From: Piscinibacterium candidicorallinum | GTDB taxonomy: Bacteria > Pseudomonadota > Gammaproteobacteria > Burkholderiales > Burkholderiaceae_C | DNA: 64,000 nt | Assembly (NCBI RefSeq): GCF_047549485.1 | Contig: NZ_CP180191.1 | Coordinates: forward strand, 744,001 to 808,000 | Direction: 5' to 3' | Part shown: positions 7,564 to 15,133 of the stretch, one piece after another | Numbering within the stretch: the stretch's first letter is position 1 | Layout of the letters: every line of letters starts with the position of its first letter | Position numbers and translations under genes: made by a program | The notes under the pieces: model-generated | Told to the model about the DNA's origin: nothing | Seen by the model: only the letters and a program-made list of their open reading frames with translations | Databases searched by the model: none

Positions 7564-9099
7564 ATGAACGCTCCTGTCACCGTCACGCAAATTCAGAACT
7601 GGATCAACGGCGCGGCCGTCCCTGCCCGTCCCGCAGACGTGTCGCCTGTGTTCAACCCGGCCACCGGCGAGATCACGGCGCAGGTCACCACCGGCCATGC
7701 GGATGACGTGGCCGCGGCTGTGGCTGCGGCCGCCTCCGCCTTCCCGGCCTGGGCGGCCACAACGCCGCTGCGCCGCGCGCGGGTGATGTTCAAGTTCAAG
7801 GAGCTGCTGGAGCGCGACGCCAAGCGCATTGCCGCCACCATCACGCGCGAGCACGGCAAGGTCTTCTCCGATGCCATGGGCGAGTTCACCCGTGGCCTCG
7901 AAGTGGTGGAGTTCGCCTGTGGTGCGCCGCAGCTGCTCAAGGGCGAGATCACCGACCAGGTGGGCGGCGGCATCGATGCCTACTCCCTGCGTCAGCCGCT
8001 CGGGGTCGTGGCGGGCATCACGCCCTTCAACTTCCCCTTCATGGTGCCGCTGTGGATGATCCCCATCGCGCTGGTCTGCGGCAACACCTTCGTGCTCAAG
8101 CCCAGCGAGCGCGACCCGAGCTGCTCGCTGATCGTGGCCGAACTGCTCAAGGAAGCCGGCCTGCCCGACGGCGTATTCAATGTGGTGCAGGGCGGCAAGA
8201 CCTGTGTGGACGCCATCCTGCATCACCCGGAGGTGCAGGCGGTGAGCTTTGTGGGTTCCACGCCGATTGCGCAGTACATCTACGCCACCGGTACGGCCAA
8301 CGGCAAGCGTGTGCAGGCCCTGGGCGGGGCCAAGAACCACATGGTGGTCATGCCCGATGCTGACCTCAAGCAGGCCGTGGATGCCCTCGTGGGTGCGGGC
8401 TATGGCAGCGCCGGTGAGCGCTGCATGGCGATTTCCGTGGCCGTGGCGGTGGGTGACATCGGCGACAAGCTGGTGGATGCACTGGCCGAACGCGCCCGGA
8501 CCTTGAAGATCGGCAACGGTCTGCAGGGTGAGGGTGCGGCCTCTGGGGATTCCGGCATGGACATGGGGCCGCTGGTCACGCGCGATCACCTCAACAAGGT
8601 CAAGGGCTATGTGGACCTTGGCGTGGCTGAGGGTGCCCAGCTCGTGGTCGATGGTCGGGCCCATCCGGCCGGTACGCCCGACGGCGGCTTCTTCATGGGC
8701 GGCTGCCTGTTCGATCAGGTGACGCCGGCCATGCGCATCTACAAGGAAGAGATCTTCGGCCCGGTGCTCAGCGTGGTGCGCGTCCAGACCTTCGATGAAG
8801 CCGTGAACCTGATCAATGCCCACGAATACGGCAACGGCACGGCGGTGTTCACGCGCGATGGCGATGCGGCGCGCGAGTTCGTGCAGCGCATCCAGGTCGG
8901 CATGGTCGGTGTGAATGTGCCCATCCCCGTGCCGATGAGCTTTCACAGCTTCGGCGGCTGGAAGCGCAGCCTGTTCGGCGACCACCACATCTACGGCCCC
9001 GAGGGCGTGCGCTTCTACACCCGCTACAAGAGCGTGATGCAGCGCTGGCCCAGCGGGATCAAGGACGGCGCGCAGTTTGTGATGCCGACGATGAAGTGA
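7564..9099 (+). CDS. mmsA: CoA-acylating methylmalonate-semialdehyde / malonate-semialdehyde dehydrogenase
   Basis: Converts (methyl)malonate semialdehyde, NAD+ and CoA to propionyl- or acetyl-CoA, NADH and CO2, in valine, myo-inositol and beta-alanine catabolism. The 511-residue ALDH-fold protein has GITPFNFPFMVPLWM, LKPSE (Lys179), the GSTP cofactor turn, ALGGAKNH in place of the Glu-containing motif of ordinary aldehyde dehydrogenases, and catalytic Cys287 in GSAGERCMAIS. The GGAKNH feature is diagnostic of the CoA-dependent MmsA group. ATG 7564 (MNAPVTV) is favoured; an in-frame TTG at 7540 overlapping the argE stop is possible. A transaminase that produces its likely substrate lies three genes downstream, with a toxin-antitoxin pair between them. 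Confidence 0.93.
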   Translation: MNAPVTVTQIQNWINGAAVPARPADVSPVFNPATGEITAQVTTGHADDVAAAVAAAASAFPAWAATTPLRRARVMFKFKELLERDAKRIAATITREHGKVFSDAMGEFTRGLEVVEFACGAPQLLKGEITDQVGGGIDAYSLRQPLGVVAGITPFNFPFMVPLWMIPIALVCGNTFVLKPSERDPSCSLIVAELLKEAGLPDGVFNVVQGGKTCVDAILHHPEVQAVSFVGSTPIAQYIYATGTANGKRVQALGGAKNHMVVMPDADLKQAVDALVGAGYGSAGERCMAISVAVAVGDIGDKLVDALAERARTLKIGNGLQGEGAASGDSGMDMGPLVTRDHLNKVKGYVDLGVAEGAQLVVDGRAHPAGTPDGGFFMGGCLFDQVTPAMRIYKEEIFGPVLSVVRVQTFDEAVNLINAHEYGNGTAVFTRDGDAAREFVQRIQVGMVGVNVPIPVPMSFHSFGGWKRSLFGDHHIYGPEGVRFYTRYKSVMQRWPSGIKDGAQFVMPTMK

Positions 9100-9113
9100 C
9101 CCAGCAAGGGTGC

Positions 9114-9133
9114 GGTGTTACCATGGTGACACC
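9114..9133 (+). promoter_or_regulatory. Operator-like palindrome of the toxin-antitoxin operon
   Basis: GGTGTTACCATGGTGACACC is a 20-bp dyad with nine of ten base pairs matching, centred on ACCATGGT. It sits 15-35 bases before the antitoxin start, where RHH antitoxins usually bind to autorepress their operon. It begins 14 bases after the mmsA stop, so the module probably carries its own promoter here. Confidence 0.7.
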
Positions 9134-9148
9134 GAATTGGAGATGGCG

Positions 9149-9433
9149 ATGCCCACGACCAGCCTCAAGATCGACGACGAACTCAAGCAGCGCATCGCCG
9201 CTGTAGCGCAGGCGAAGGACACCAATGCGCATGCGTGGATGGTCGACACACTGAAGCGTGCGATTGAACAGGCTGAGCAGGAAGTCGAGTTTCTCGAAAT
9301 CGCCGAGAAGCGCTGGGCCAAGTTCAAGCGTGACGGCAAGAGCGTGAGTCAGGCCGACATGGAGGCCTACCTCGACGCGCTGGTGACAGGCAAACCGGCA
9401 CGTAAGCCTGAAGCGACCGCATGGTCGAAGTGA
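9149..9433 (+). CDS. Ribbon-helix-helix antitoxin (CopG/ParD-like)
   Basis: A 94-residue protein whose N-terminus (PTTSLKIDDELKQRIAAVAQAKDTNAHAWMVDTLKRAI) follows the strand-helix-helix pattern of RHH DNA-binding proteins. It is followed by a charged helical segment (EQEVEFLEIAEKRWAKFKRDGKSV) and a flexible basic tail that would wrap the toxin. ATG 9149 has GGAG (9139-9142) six bases upstream; ATG 9143 is too close to that site. The 3' end overlaps the toxin gene by 13 bases. It should neutralise the toxin and repress the operon at the 9114-9133 palindrome. Placed between two catabolic genes, the pair looks inserted. Confidence 0.85.
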   Translation: MPTTSLKIDDELKQRIAAVAQAKDTNAHAWMVDTLKRAIEQAEQEVEFLEIAEKRWAKFKRDGKSVSQADMEAYLDALVTGKPARKPEATAWSK

Positions 9434-9708
9434 GATTTGCGGAAGGCACTGCAGACGACTTCGAACGCATCTATTCGTTCTACTCCACGATCGACCCAGC
9501 GCTCGGCGCGCGAGCGCTGCTCGCCATTCGGGAGCAGGTTCGTCTGTTGTCGACGATGCCCGAAGTCGGTCGGCGCGAGGCGGGCGCCTTTCGGCTTTTG
9601 CCGATCCGCTTTGGGCAGGGCGGCTTTCAGGTGCGTTACGAGTTTGTCCCCCAATTGAATCTGGTGCTCGTGCTTGCGATCCGCCACCAACGTGAACAGG
9701 AGTTCTGA
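9421..9708 (+). CDS. RelE/ParE superfamily toxin
   Basis: A 95-residue protein with the RelE/ParE layout: MVEVRFAEGTADDFERIYSF (strand plus helix), a second helix GARALLAIREQVRLLSTMPEVGRREAG, then the beta-sheet core FRLLPIRFGQGGFQVRYEF and a terminal strand LVLVLAIRHQREQEF. The conserved PEVGR and RYEF elements are typical of ParE-like toxins (gyrase poisons) and of RelE-like ribosome-dependent RNases; sequence alone does not separate the two. It overlaps the antitoxin gene by 13 bases and its stop is one base before the transaminase start, so the ribosome binding site of the next gene lies inside the toxin reading frame. Confidence 0.87.
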   Translation: MVEVRFAEGTADDFERIYSFYSTIDPALGARALLAIREQVRLLSTMPEVGRREAGAFRLLPIRFGQGGFQVRYEFVPQLNLVLVLAIRHQREQEF

Positions 9709-9709
9709 C

Positions 9710-11050
9710 ATGACGCTGGTTTCCGACGAACTTCACCTCAAGTCCGAAGAGCTCAACAACTACTGGATGCCCTTCACGGCCAACCGGCAGTTCAAGGGGG
9801 CGCCGCGGCTCATCGCCAAGGCGAAGGGCATGTACTACTGGGACGACCAGGGCCGGCAGATCCTGGATGGCATTGCCGGGCTATGGTGTTGCAATGTGGG
9901 CCACAACCATCCGCGGGTGGTCGAGGCGATCCAGAAGCAGGCGGGCGTGCTGGACTACGCGCCGCCCTTCCAGATGGGCAATCCCCTGCAATTCGAGCTG
10001 GCCAACCGGTTGGCAGACATCACGCCGGGCTCGCTCAACAAGGTCTTCTACACGAACTCGGGCAGCGAGAGCGTGGACACGGCCCTGAAGATCGCGATTG
10101 CCTACCACCGTGCCCGCGGCGAAGGCTCGCGTGTGCGCCTGATCGGCCGCGAGCGTGGCTACCACGGCGTGGGCTTTGGCGGCATTGCGGTGGGCGGCAT
10201 GGTGGCCAACCGCAAGATGTTCGGCACGCTCATGGCGGGCACGGACCATCTGCCGCAGACCTGGAATTTGAAGGAGCAGGCCTACAGCCACGGCCAGCCG
10301 GCCTGGGGCGCGCATCTCGCCGATGAGCTGGAGCGTCTGGTGGCGCTGCACGACGCATCCACCATTGCCGCGGTGATCGTGGAGCCGGTGGCGGGCTCGG
10401 CGGGCGTGCTGATTCCGCCCGTGGGTTATCTGCAGCGCCTGCGCGAGATCTGCGACAAGCACGGCATCCTGCTGATCTTTGATGAAGTGATCACCGGCTT
10501 CGGCCGCCTGGGCACCGCCTTCGGCAGTCAGGCCCTGGGGGTGACGCCGGACCTCATGACCGTGGCCAAAGGCATCACCTCGGGCACCGTGCCGATGGGC
10601 GCGGTCTTCGCCAAGGACGAGATCTATGACACCTTCATGAGCGGCCCGCCGCACATGATCGAGCTCTTTCATGGGTACACCTACTCCGGCCACCCGCTGG
10701 CCTGCGCCGCCGGCATCGCCGTGCAGCAGGTCTATCAGGAGGAGGGGCTGTTCCAACGCGCCGCGGAGCTCGCCCCCTACTTCGAGCTGGCGGTGCATTC
10801 GCTCAAGGGGGCGCCGCACGTGATCGACTGCCGCAACCTGGGCCTGATGGGTGCGGTGGAACTGCAGGGCCGCGCAGGTAGCCCCACGGCCAAGGCCTTC
10901 GAGGTGTTCCTGAAGTGCTACGAGCGGGGCGTGCTGATCCGCACCACCGGAGACATCCTCGCCTTCACGCCCTCGCTGATCGTGCAGAAGGCCGAGATCG
11001 ACCGGATTTTCGGCACCGTGCGCGAGGTGCTGGAGACGGTTGCGGCGTGA
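9710..11050 (+). CDS. Class III omega-amino acid:pyruvate (beta-alanine:pyruvate) transaminase
   Basis: PLP enzyme that moves the amino group of beta-alanine or similar omega-amino acids to pyruvate, forming malonate semialdehyde. The 446-residue protein begins NNYWMPFTANRQFKGAPRL, a hallmark of this group. It has GSE at 118-120 (phosphate binding), Tyr151 in ERGYHGVGFGG, EPVAGSAG, Asp258 in LIFDEVITGFGR (PLP N1) and Lys287 in TVAKGITSG (Schiff base). ATG 9710 has AGGAG at 9698-9702, within the toxin gene. Its product is a substrate for MmsA, so argE-mmsA-(TA)-transaminase is a plausible catabolic run. Putrescine- or taurine-type transaminases are less likely alternatives. Confidence 0.92.
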   Translation: MTLVSDELHLKSEELNNYWMPFTANRQFKGAPRLIAKAKGMYYWDDQGRQILDGIAGLWCCNVGHNHPRVVEAIQKQAGVLDYAPPFQMGNPLQFELANRLADITPGSLNKVFYTNSGSESVDTALKIAIAYHRARGEGSRVRLIGRERGYHGVGFGGIAVGGMVANRKMFGTLMAGTDHLPQTWNLKEQAYSHGQPAWGAHLADELERLVALHDASTIAAVIVEPVAGSAGVLIPPVGYLQRLREICDKHGILLIFDEVITGFGRLGTAFGSQALGVTPDLMTVAKGITSGTVPMGAVFAKDEIYDTFMSGPPHMIELFHGYTYSGHPLACAAGIAVQQVYQEEGLFQRAAELAPYFELAVHSLKGAPHVIDCRNLGLMGAVELQGRAGSPTAKAFEVFLKCYERGVLIRTTGDILAFTPSLIVQKAEIDRIFGTVREVLETVAA

Positions 11051-11416
11051 GATGCGTCGCCTGAATTCAGGCAGAAAATCGGCCGAGGTCCGCATGCCAC
11101 AAGCGGATAGCGGCCCAGCGGCATCTTCAATTGAAGCGCCGATATCCGCCTGAAAACCGGCTGATTTTCATTGATCGGTTGAAAATCGACTCGGCAAGAT
11201 GCGGACAGGCGGAAAGCGCGTCTGATCGGTACTAGCCGAACAATTTGCCCTCAAGTCCCTCGGAACCCGGCCGACAACCTTCGTACGGGGCAAAGCGGCA
11301 GAGATGCCGTGACGCAAAGCCTCCGGTCCACGCGCGGCGCGGCTTGCGCAGCGATGGATAGCGGGGCCGCCCTTTCACGATGCGAACGCACAGACGCTCG
11401 CAAGGAAAGGAACAAC
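11051..11416 (+). other. Intergenic region dense in palindromes and repeat elements, no gene
   Basis: This 366-base spacer has no convincing ORF. It holds a perfect 14-bp palindrome GCCTGAATTCAGGC (11059-11072), repeat copy F (11078-11117), a perfect palindrome CTTCAATTGAAG (11125-11136), a hairpin GATTTTCA-N9-TGAAAATC (11163-11187) and a second core-like segment (11190-11220). The remaining 11221-11416 is featureless apart from the AAGGAAAGG ribosome binding site for the next gene. Confidence 0.7.
11078..11117 (+). repeat. Dispersed intergenic palindromic element, copy F
   Basis: Contains ATCGGCCGAGGTCCGCATG followed by CCACAAGCGGATA and GCGGCCC. It aligns with copy E (51849-51889) at roughly 30 of 39 positions, and the GGCC...GGCC outer stem is kept in both. 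A second, weaker partial copy (TCGGCAAGATGCGG then CAGGCGGAAAG) lies at 11190-11220. Confidence 0.65.
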
Positions 11417-11830
11417 ATGAAGCAGTCCATCCTCATCGGTCTGGCCGTCGGCGCGCTCGCCGGGCTGGTGCCCACACTGGCTCAGGCCAACGATGCCGCG
11501 CTCGTGCAGACGCGCATTGCCGAAGCCGCCAGCATCCACACCTTTGCCACCGCTGCGCGCCTGTGCGGCAGCATCAGCGAGCGTGAGCTCGTGCTGGCTC
11601 AGAACCGCATGGATCGCATCCACGCCGTGGACATGAATGCCAGCCAGCGCGAGACCTATCTGGTCCTGCGCGCCTCCAACAGCTTCAAGGAAACCGTGCT
11701 TGCTCGCGCCGTGGAGCATGTGCGCCGCGGCTGTGGACAGGATCTGGCCGAGACCTGGCGTGACCTGAGCGTCAGCTTGGCGCAGGCTGATGTGCCTGCC
11801 AACACCACGGTGGCGCTGCGCGCCGAATAA
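11417..11830 (+). CDS. Exported hypothetical protein (137 aa)
   Basis: A 137-residue protein with a clear Sec signal peptide (MKQSILIGLAVGALAGLVPTLAQA, cleavage near residue 24). The mature part of about 113 residues is predicted helical and has two cysteines (ARLCGS and RRGCGQ) that could form a disulfide in the periplasm. ATG 11417 is preceded by AAGGAAAGG. It is flanked by a repeat-rich region upstream and a terminator hairpin at 11903-11932. I do not recognise the family; the pattern of amphipathic helices around a Cys pair resembles small periplasmic helical-bundle proteins, but no function is claimed. Confidence 0.75.
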   Translation: MKQSILIGLAVGALAGLVPTLAQANDAALVQTRIAEAASIHTFATAARLCGSISERELVLAQNRMDRIHAVDMNASQRETYLVLRASNSFKETVLARAVEHVRRGCGQDLAETWRDLSVSLAQADVPANTTVALRAE

Positions 11831-11902
11831 GGCACCGCATCCCGCACGCCGGTCGATCGGCGTGCCATCTCCGCCGAGCCGGGCGGCGTCATCCTCCGGC
11901 CC

Positions 11903-11932
11903 CAACAGCCGCCTCGGGAGGGGCGGCTGTTG
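11903..11932. terminator. Intrinsic-terminator-like hairpin
   Basis: CAACAGCCGCC (11903-11913) pairs perfectly with GGCGGCTGTTG (11922-11932), followed by a T/G-rich stretch TCGTTGTGG. It lies between the exported protein gene and the convergent piuC-like gene, and could serve both strands. Confidence 0.7.
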
Positions 11933-11957
11933 TCGTTGTGGCGTACGAATCCTGCGT

Positions 11958-12641
11958 TCAGGTGCTCGCCCACATGCGCAGCAGGTTGTGATAGACCCCG
12001 GTCAGCTTCACGGCCTCGGCGGTCTCGCCCTGCTGCTGGCGCAGGGCCAGCACGCTCATGTCGAGATCGAAGAGCAGGCGGCGCTGGGCATCGTCGCGCA
12101 CCATGCTTTCCACCCAGAAGAAGCTCGCCAGCCGTGCGCCGCGCGTGACGGGCTCGACACGGTGCACGCTGCTGGCCGGGTAAAGCACCATGTGACCGGC
12201 GGGCAGCTTGACCCGCTGGCTGCCGAAGGTGTCCTCGATCACCAGCTCGCCACCCTCGTACTCGTCGGGCTCAGCCAGGAACAGCGTGCATGAAACATCG
12301 GTGCGTACATGCTGCGCCGTGGGCGCGAAGGTGCGGATGGCATTGTCGATGTGGTTGCCGAAGGCGTTGGCCGCACCGGCGTAGCGGTTGAAGAGCGGCG
12401 GGTAGATCTTGCGCGGCAGCGCCGCCGTCATAAACAGGGCGCTGGCGGCCAGACCCTGGAGCACCAGCTGGCGCGCCTCGCGGGCGGCCATGCTGGTCTC
12501 GGGCAGCTGCTGATTGTTCTTGACCTGGGCGCTTTGCGTGCCGGCCGTGATGCGCCCATCCGCCCAGTCGGCATCACGCATCAGATCGCGGGCGCGCGCA
12601 AGCTCGTCGCCACTCAGCACATCCGGAATCTGCAGCAGCAT
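11958..12641 (-). CDS. piuC: PKHD-type Fe(II)/2-oxoglutarate dioxygenase, PiuC/YbiX family
   Basis: A 227-residue prolyl-4-hydroxylase-type dioxygenase. The double-stranded beta-helix core supplies the iron ligands His and Asp in NHIDNAIR, the distal His in SSVHRVEPV, and the 2-oxoglutarate-binding Arg shortly after it (GARLASFFW). The family start LLQIPDVLSGDELARARDLM is intact. PiuC proteins are typically encoded next to TonB-dependent catecholate siderophore receptors and are iron-regulated. Here the receptor gene ends 9 bases upstream on the same strand, so both probably share the Fur-controlled promoter near 15060. The biological substrate is not established. Confidence 0.9.
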   Translation of the reverse strand: MLLQIPDVLSGDELARARDLMRDADWADGRITAGTQSAQVKNNQQLPETSMAAREARQLVLQGLAASALFMTAALPRKIYPPLFNRYAGAANAFGNHIDNAIRTFAPTAQHVRTDVSCTLFLAEPDEYEGGELVIEDTFGSQRVKLPAGHMVLYPASSVHRVEPVTRGARLASFFWVESMVRDDAQRRLLFDLDMSVLALRQQQGETAEAVKLTGVYHNLLRMWAST

Positions 12642-12650
12642 GGCAGGCTC

Positions 12651-15011
12651 CTAGAAGCGGACCGAATATGTGAGCTGTGCCGTGCGGCGCGCACCCGGCA
12701 CCACGTGGCCTGAGTACACGCCCTCGTAGTACAGCGTGTCGGCCAGGTTCACGAGGTTGAGCTTGAGCTTCCAGGTGTCCACGGCGTACTCGACCATGGC
12801 GTCGGTACGCACGTAGGCGGGCACCGCGTTGGTGTTCGTGGCGTTGCCGTAGCGCGTGCCCACGGCCTCCACGCCCAGGCCGGCCCGCCAGCGCTGCGTG
12901 AACTGGTAGTTGCTCCATAGGCTGAAGGTGTAGTCCGGCGTGTTGATGGGCTTCTTGCCCTTGTTGGGGCCCTGCTGGCCGCTGGCTTCGTCCACCTTGC
13001 CGCGCAGCACGGCCAACGCACCGAAGACTTCCCAGTCCTTGGTGATGCGCCCGGCCAGCTCGATCTCCACGCCGTCGGTATGCCGCTTCCCGTTGAGCAG
13101 GAAGACCGTGGGATTGGACAGATCGGTGTTGCGCTCGTTGGTCTTCTCAGTGCGGAACAGGGCAGTGCGCAGGGCGAGGTCACCGTCGAGCAGATCAAAC
13201 TTGGCACCGAGTTCGATGTTGCGGTTTTCCTCCGGCGGCGTATTGGCGCTGCGGTCGTCCAATTGATAGAGCTCGCCCGAGGGGTTGAAACTCGTGCCCC
13301 AGCTCGCGTAGTAGCTCATCTCGGTGGTGGGTTGCCAGATCAGGCCGGCGCGCTTGCTCCACTGCCTGTCGGTGCGCGTGAGCGGTCCCAGCGGGGCAAC
13401 CCGGTTGTAGTCGGCCGAGAAGTCATCAAAGCGCAGACCCGCCACGAGCTTGATGGTGTCCGTGACCGACACGGTGTCCTGCGCATACACGCCCACGGTG
13501 TCTGCCGTGTAGTAGTTGAAGTTGATGCGCGAGATGTTGGCGAGATATTCCGGCGGCAGCACCGGTTGCGTCGGGTTGAGGGCCGTGGTGGCCGGGTTGG
13601 TCACGGTGGTGATGTTGGTCCAGCGGGTGGATTTCTCGCGCATCAGCTCCACACCGGTGAGGAACTCGTGCTTCATGCCCCAAAGCGTTGCGGCGCCCGT
13701 GAGGTCGGTCTGGCTGGTGAGCGTTTCTTCCACGCCGCCTCGCGCCTGGCGCTGACGGTTGATGACGGTGGTCTCGTTCACCGCCGTGGTGCCCGCCGCA
13801 AAGCGCGGCGCCACGGCCCAGAGGTCGCGCTCGTACCGGCCGCTGCGCAGCACGGTGCGCAGGGCAAGGTCCTTGCTGAAGCGGTGGAGGTAGGTGCCGG
13901 TGAGGATGCCTGTCTGGTTGCGGTCGAAGTCGGTCTCGGTGATGCCGAAGAAGCTCTTCGGATCCATGCGTGTTGTCTCCGGCGCAGGGCGGCCGTTGAA
14001 GAAGGGCACGCCGTAGTCCGGGATGTTGTTGTCCTTGAGCCAGTAGGCCGCGAGGATCAGCTCATCATCCGTGCCCAGGCCCCAGCCCACGGTGGGCGCC
14101 AGGCCCACGCGCTGCTGCGTGGGGCCGCTGCGCCAGCTGTTGGACTGTGCGCTGACCGCGCTCATGCGAAACGCGGTGGTGGCGTTCACGGCGGCATGCA
14201 GATCGGCCGTCGCGCGGCGGTAGGCGTTCGTGCCGTAGGTCAGTTCCACTGTGGAGACGTCGTACACGCGCGGCTGCTTGCTCACCTGGTTGATGATGCC
14301 GCCGGTGGCGCCGCGGCCGAAGAGCATGCCGGCGCTGCCGCGTAGCACGTCGATGCTTTCCAGGTTGAAGGTCTCGCGGTTGTATTGCGCGATGTCGCGC
14401 AGGCCGTCCAGATAGAGGTCGCCCACGGCGCTGTAGCCGCGCAGGGTGATGTTGTCGCCTACGCGGCCGCCTTCGCCCGCGTTGAAGGTCAGGCTCGCCA
14501 CGTTGCGCAGCGCTTCCTTGAGCGTGTCGGCGTTGCGGTCGGCCATCAGCTGCTCGGGAATCACCGTCACCGCGTTCGGGATGTCCTTGAGGTCCTGCGC
14601 CATCTTGCCTACGCGGCTGCGGCCGGTCTTCAGTCCGCTGTCGGTGGGGGCGTTGCCGCTGATGCTCTGTTGCGGGAGCTGGGTGGCCGGGCCGCGGTAG
14701 CGGCGGTCGATCACCGGGGCATCGGACTCCGGCTTGGCGTCCGACTTGACGTCTGCACCGGGCTTTGACTCACCCGTGAGTGCCGGGGCCGGTGCAGGAG
14801 CAGGGCTGCTGGACGGCGCCGGAGGGCTGTTCGGTGTCGGATTCGCCTGCCCCCAAGCCGGCAGGCTGCCGCCCAGCGCGATGGCGGTGACGAGTACGCC
14901 CAGGCTCGCTCCCATAGGGCTAGGCGTGTAAGTGGGCACTGACAAGATAGCCTGAGCTGCGGCGACTTTGGGTGCGTTGTGGTGATGCTTTCTGTGGTGC
15001 TTTCTACTCAT
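12651..15011 (-). CDS. TonB-dependent siderophore receptor (Fiu/PiuA-like)
   Basis: Outer-membrane ferric-siderophore receptor of 786 residues. A His-rich cytoplasmic start and hydrophobic segment (about residues 33-54, cleavage near WGQA) form an extended signal peptide. A Pro/Ala-rich linker follows, then the plug domain (KDIPNAVTVIPEQLMADR, GDNITLRGYSAVGDLYLDGLRD, SIDVLRGSAGMLFGRGATGG) and a 22-strand barrel ending in the aromatic RRTAQLTYSVRF. ATG 15011 is preferred because GGAGGGAAG lies directly upstream. The PiuC partner and the Fur-box-like palindrome support a catecholate siderophore substrate such as dihydroxybenzoate compounds, but the exact ligand is inferred. Confidence 0.92.
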   Translation of the reverse strand: MSRKHHRKHHHNAPKVAAAQAILSVPTYTPSPMGASLGVLVTAIALGGSLPAWGQANPTPNSPPAPSSSPAPAPAPALTGESKPGADVKSDAKPESDAPVIDRRYRGPATQLPQQSISGNAPTDSGLKTGRSRVGKMAQDLKDIPNAVTVIPEQLMADRNADTLKEALRNVASLTFNAGEGGRVGDNITLRGYSAVGDLYLDGLRDIAQYNRETFNLESIDVLRGSAGMLFGRGATGGIINQVSKQPRVYDVSTVELTYGTNAYRRATADLHAAVNATTAFRMSAVSAQSNSWRSGPTQQRVGLAPTVGWGLGTDDELILAAYWLKDNNIPDYGVPFFNGRPAPETTRMDPKSFFGITETDFDRNQTGILTGTYLHRFSKDLALRTVLRSGRYERDLWAVAPRFAAGTTAVNETTVINRQRQARGGVEETLTSQTDLTGAATLWGMKHEFLTGVELMREKSTRWTNITTVTNPATTALNPTQPVLPPEYLANISRINFNYYTADTVGVYAQDTVSVTDTIKLVAGLRFDDFSADYNRVAPLGPLTRTDRQWSKRAGLIWQPTTEMSYYASWGTSFNPSGELYQLDDRSANTPPEENRNIELGAKFDLLDGDLALRTALFRTEKTNERNTDLSNPTVFLLNGKRHTDGVEIELAGRITKDWEVFGALAVLRGKVDEASGQQGPNKGKKPINTPDYTFSLWSNYQFTQRWRAGLGVEAVGTRYGNATNTNAVPAYVRTDAMVEYAVDTWKLKLNLVNLADTLYYEGVYSGHVVPGARRTAQLTYSVRF

Positions 15012-15055
15012 TCTTCCCTCCAATGCAAATAATTCTCAACTGCGAATAATACACA

Positions 15056-15074
15056 AATGAGAATCGTTCGCATT
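15056..15074. promoter_or_regulatory. Fur box upstream of the siderophore receptor
   Basis: AATGAGAATCGTTCGCATT matches the 19-bp Fur consensus AATGATAATCATTATCATT at 15 positions and is itself a near-perfect dyad (8-3-8 with one mismatch). It lies 45 bases upstream of the receptor start. A second AT-rich inverted repeat (ATTCTC/GCGAAT, about 15031-15046) sits closer to the gene. The site also lies 60 bases before the divergent methyltransferase gene. Confidence 0.8.
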
Positions 15075-15133
15075 AAAGAGTGAGCGACAGACTGAACCGA
15101 GGCGGCCTCGCCTGAGGGCTACCATCCCGCCCG

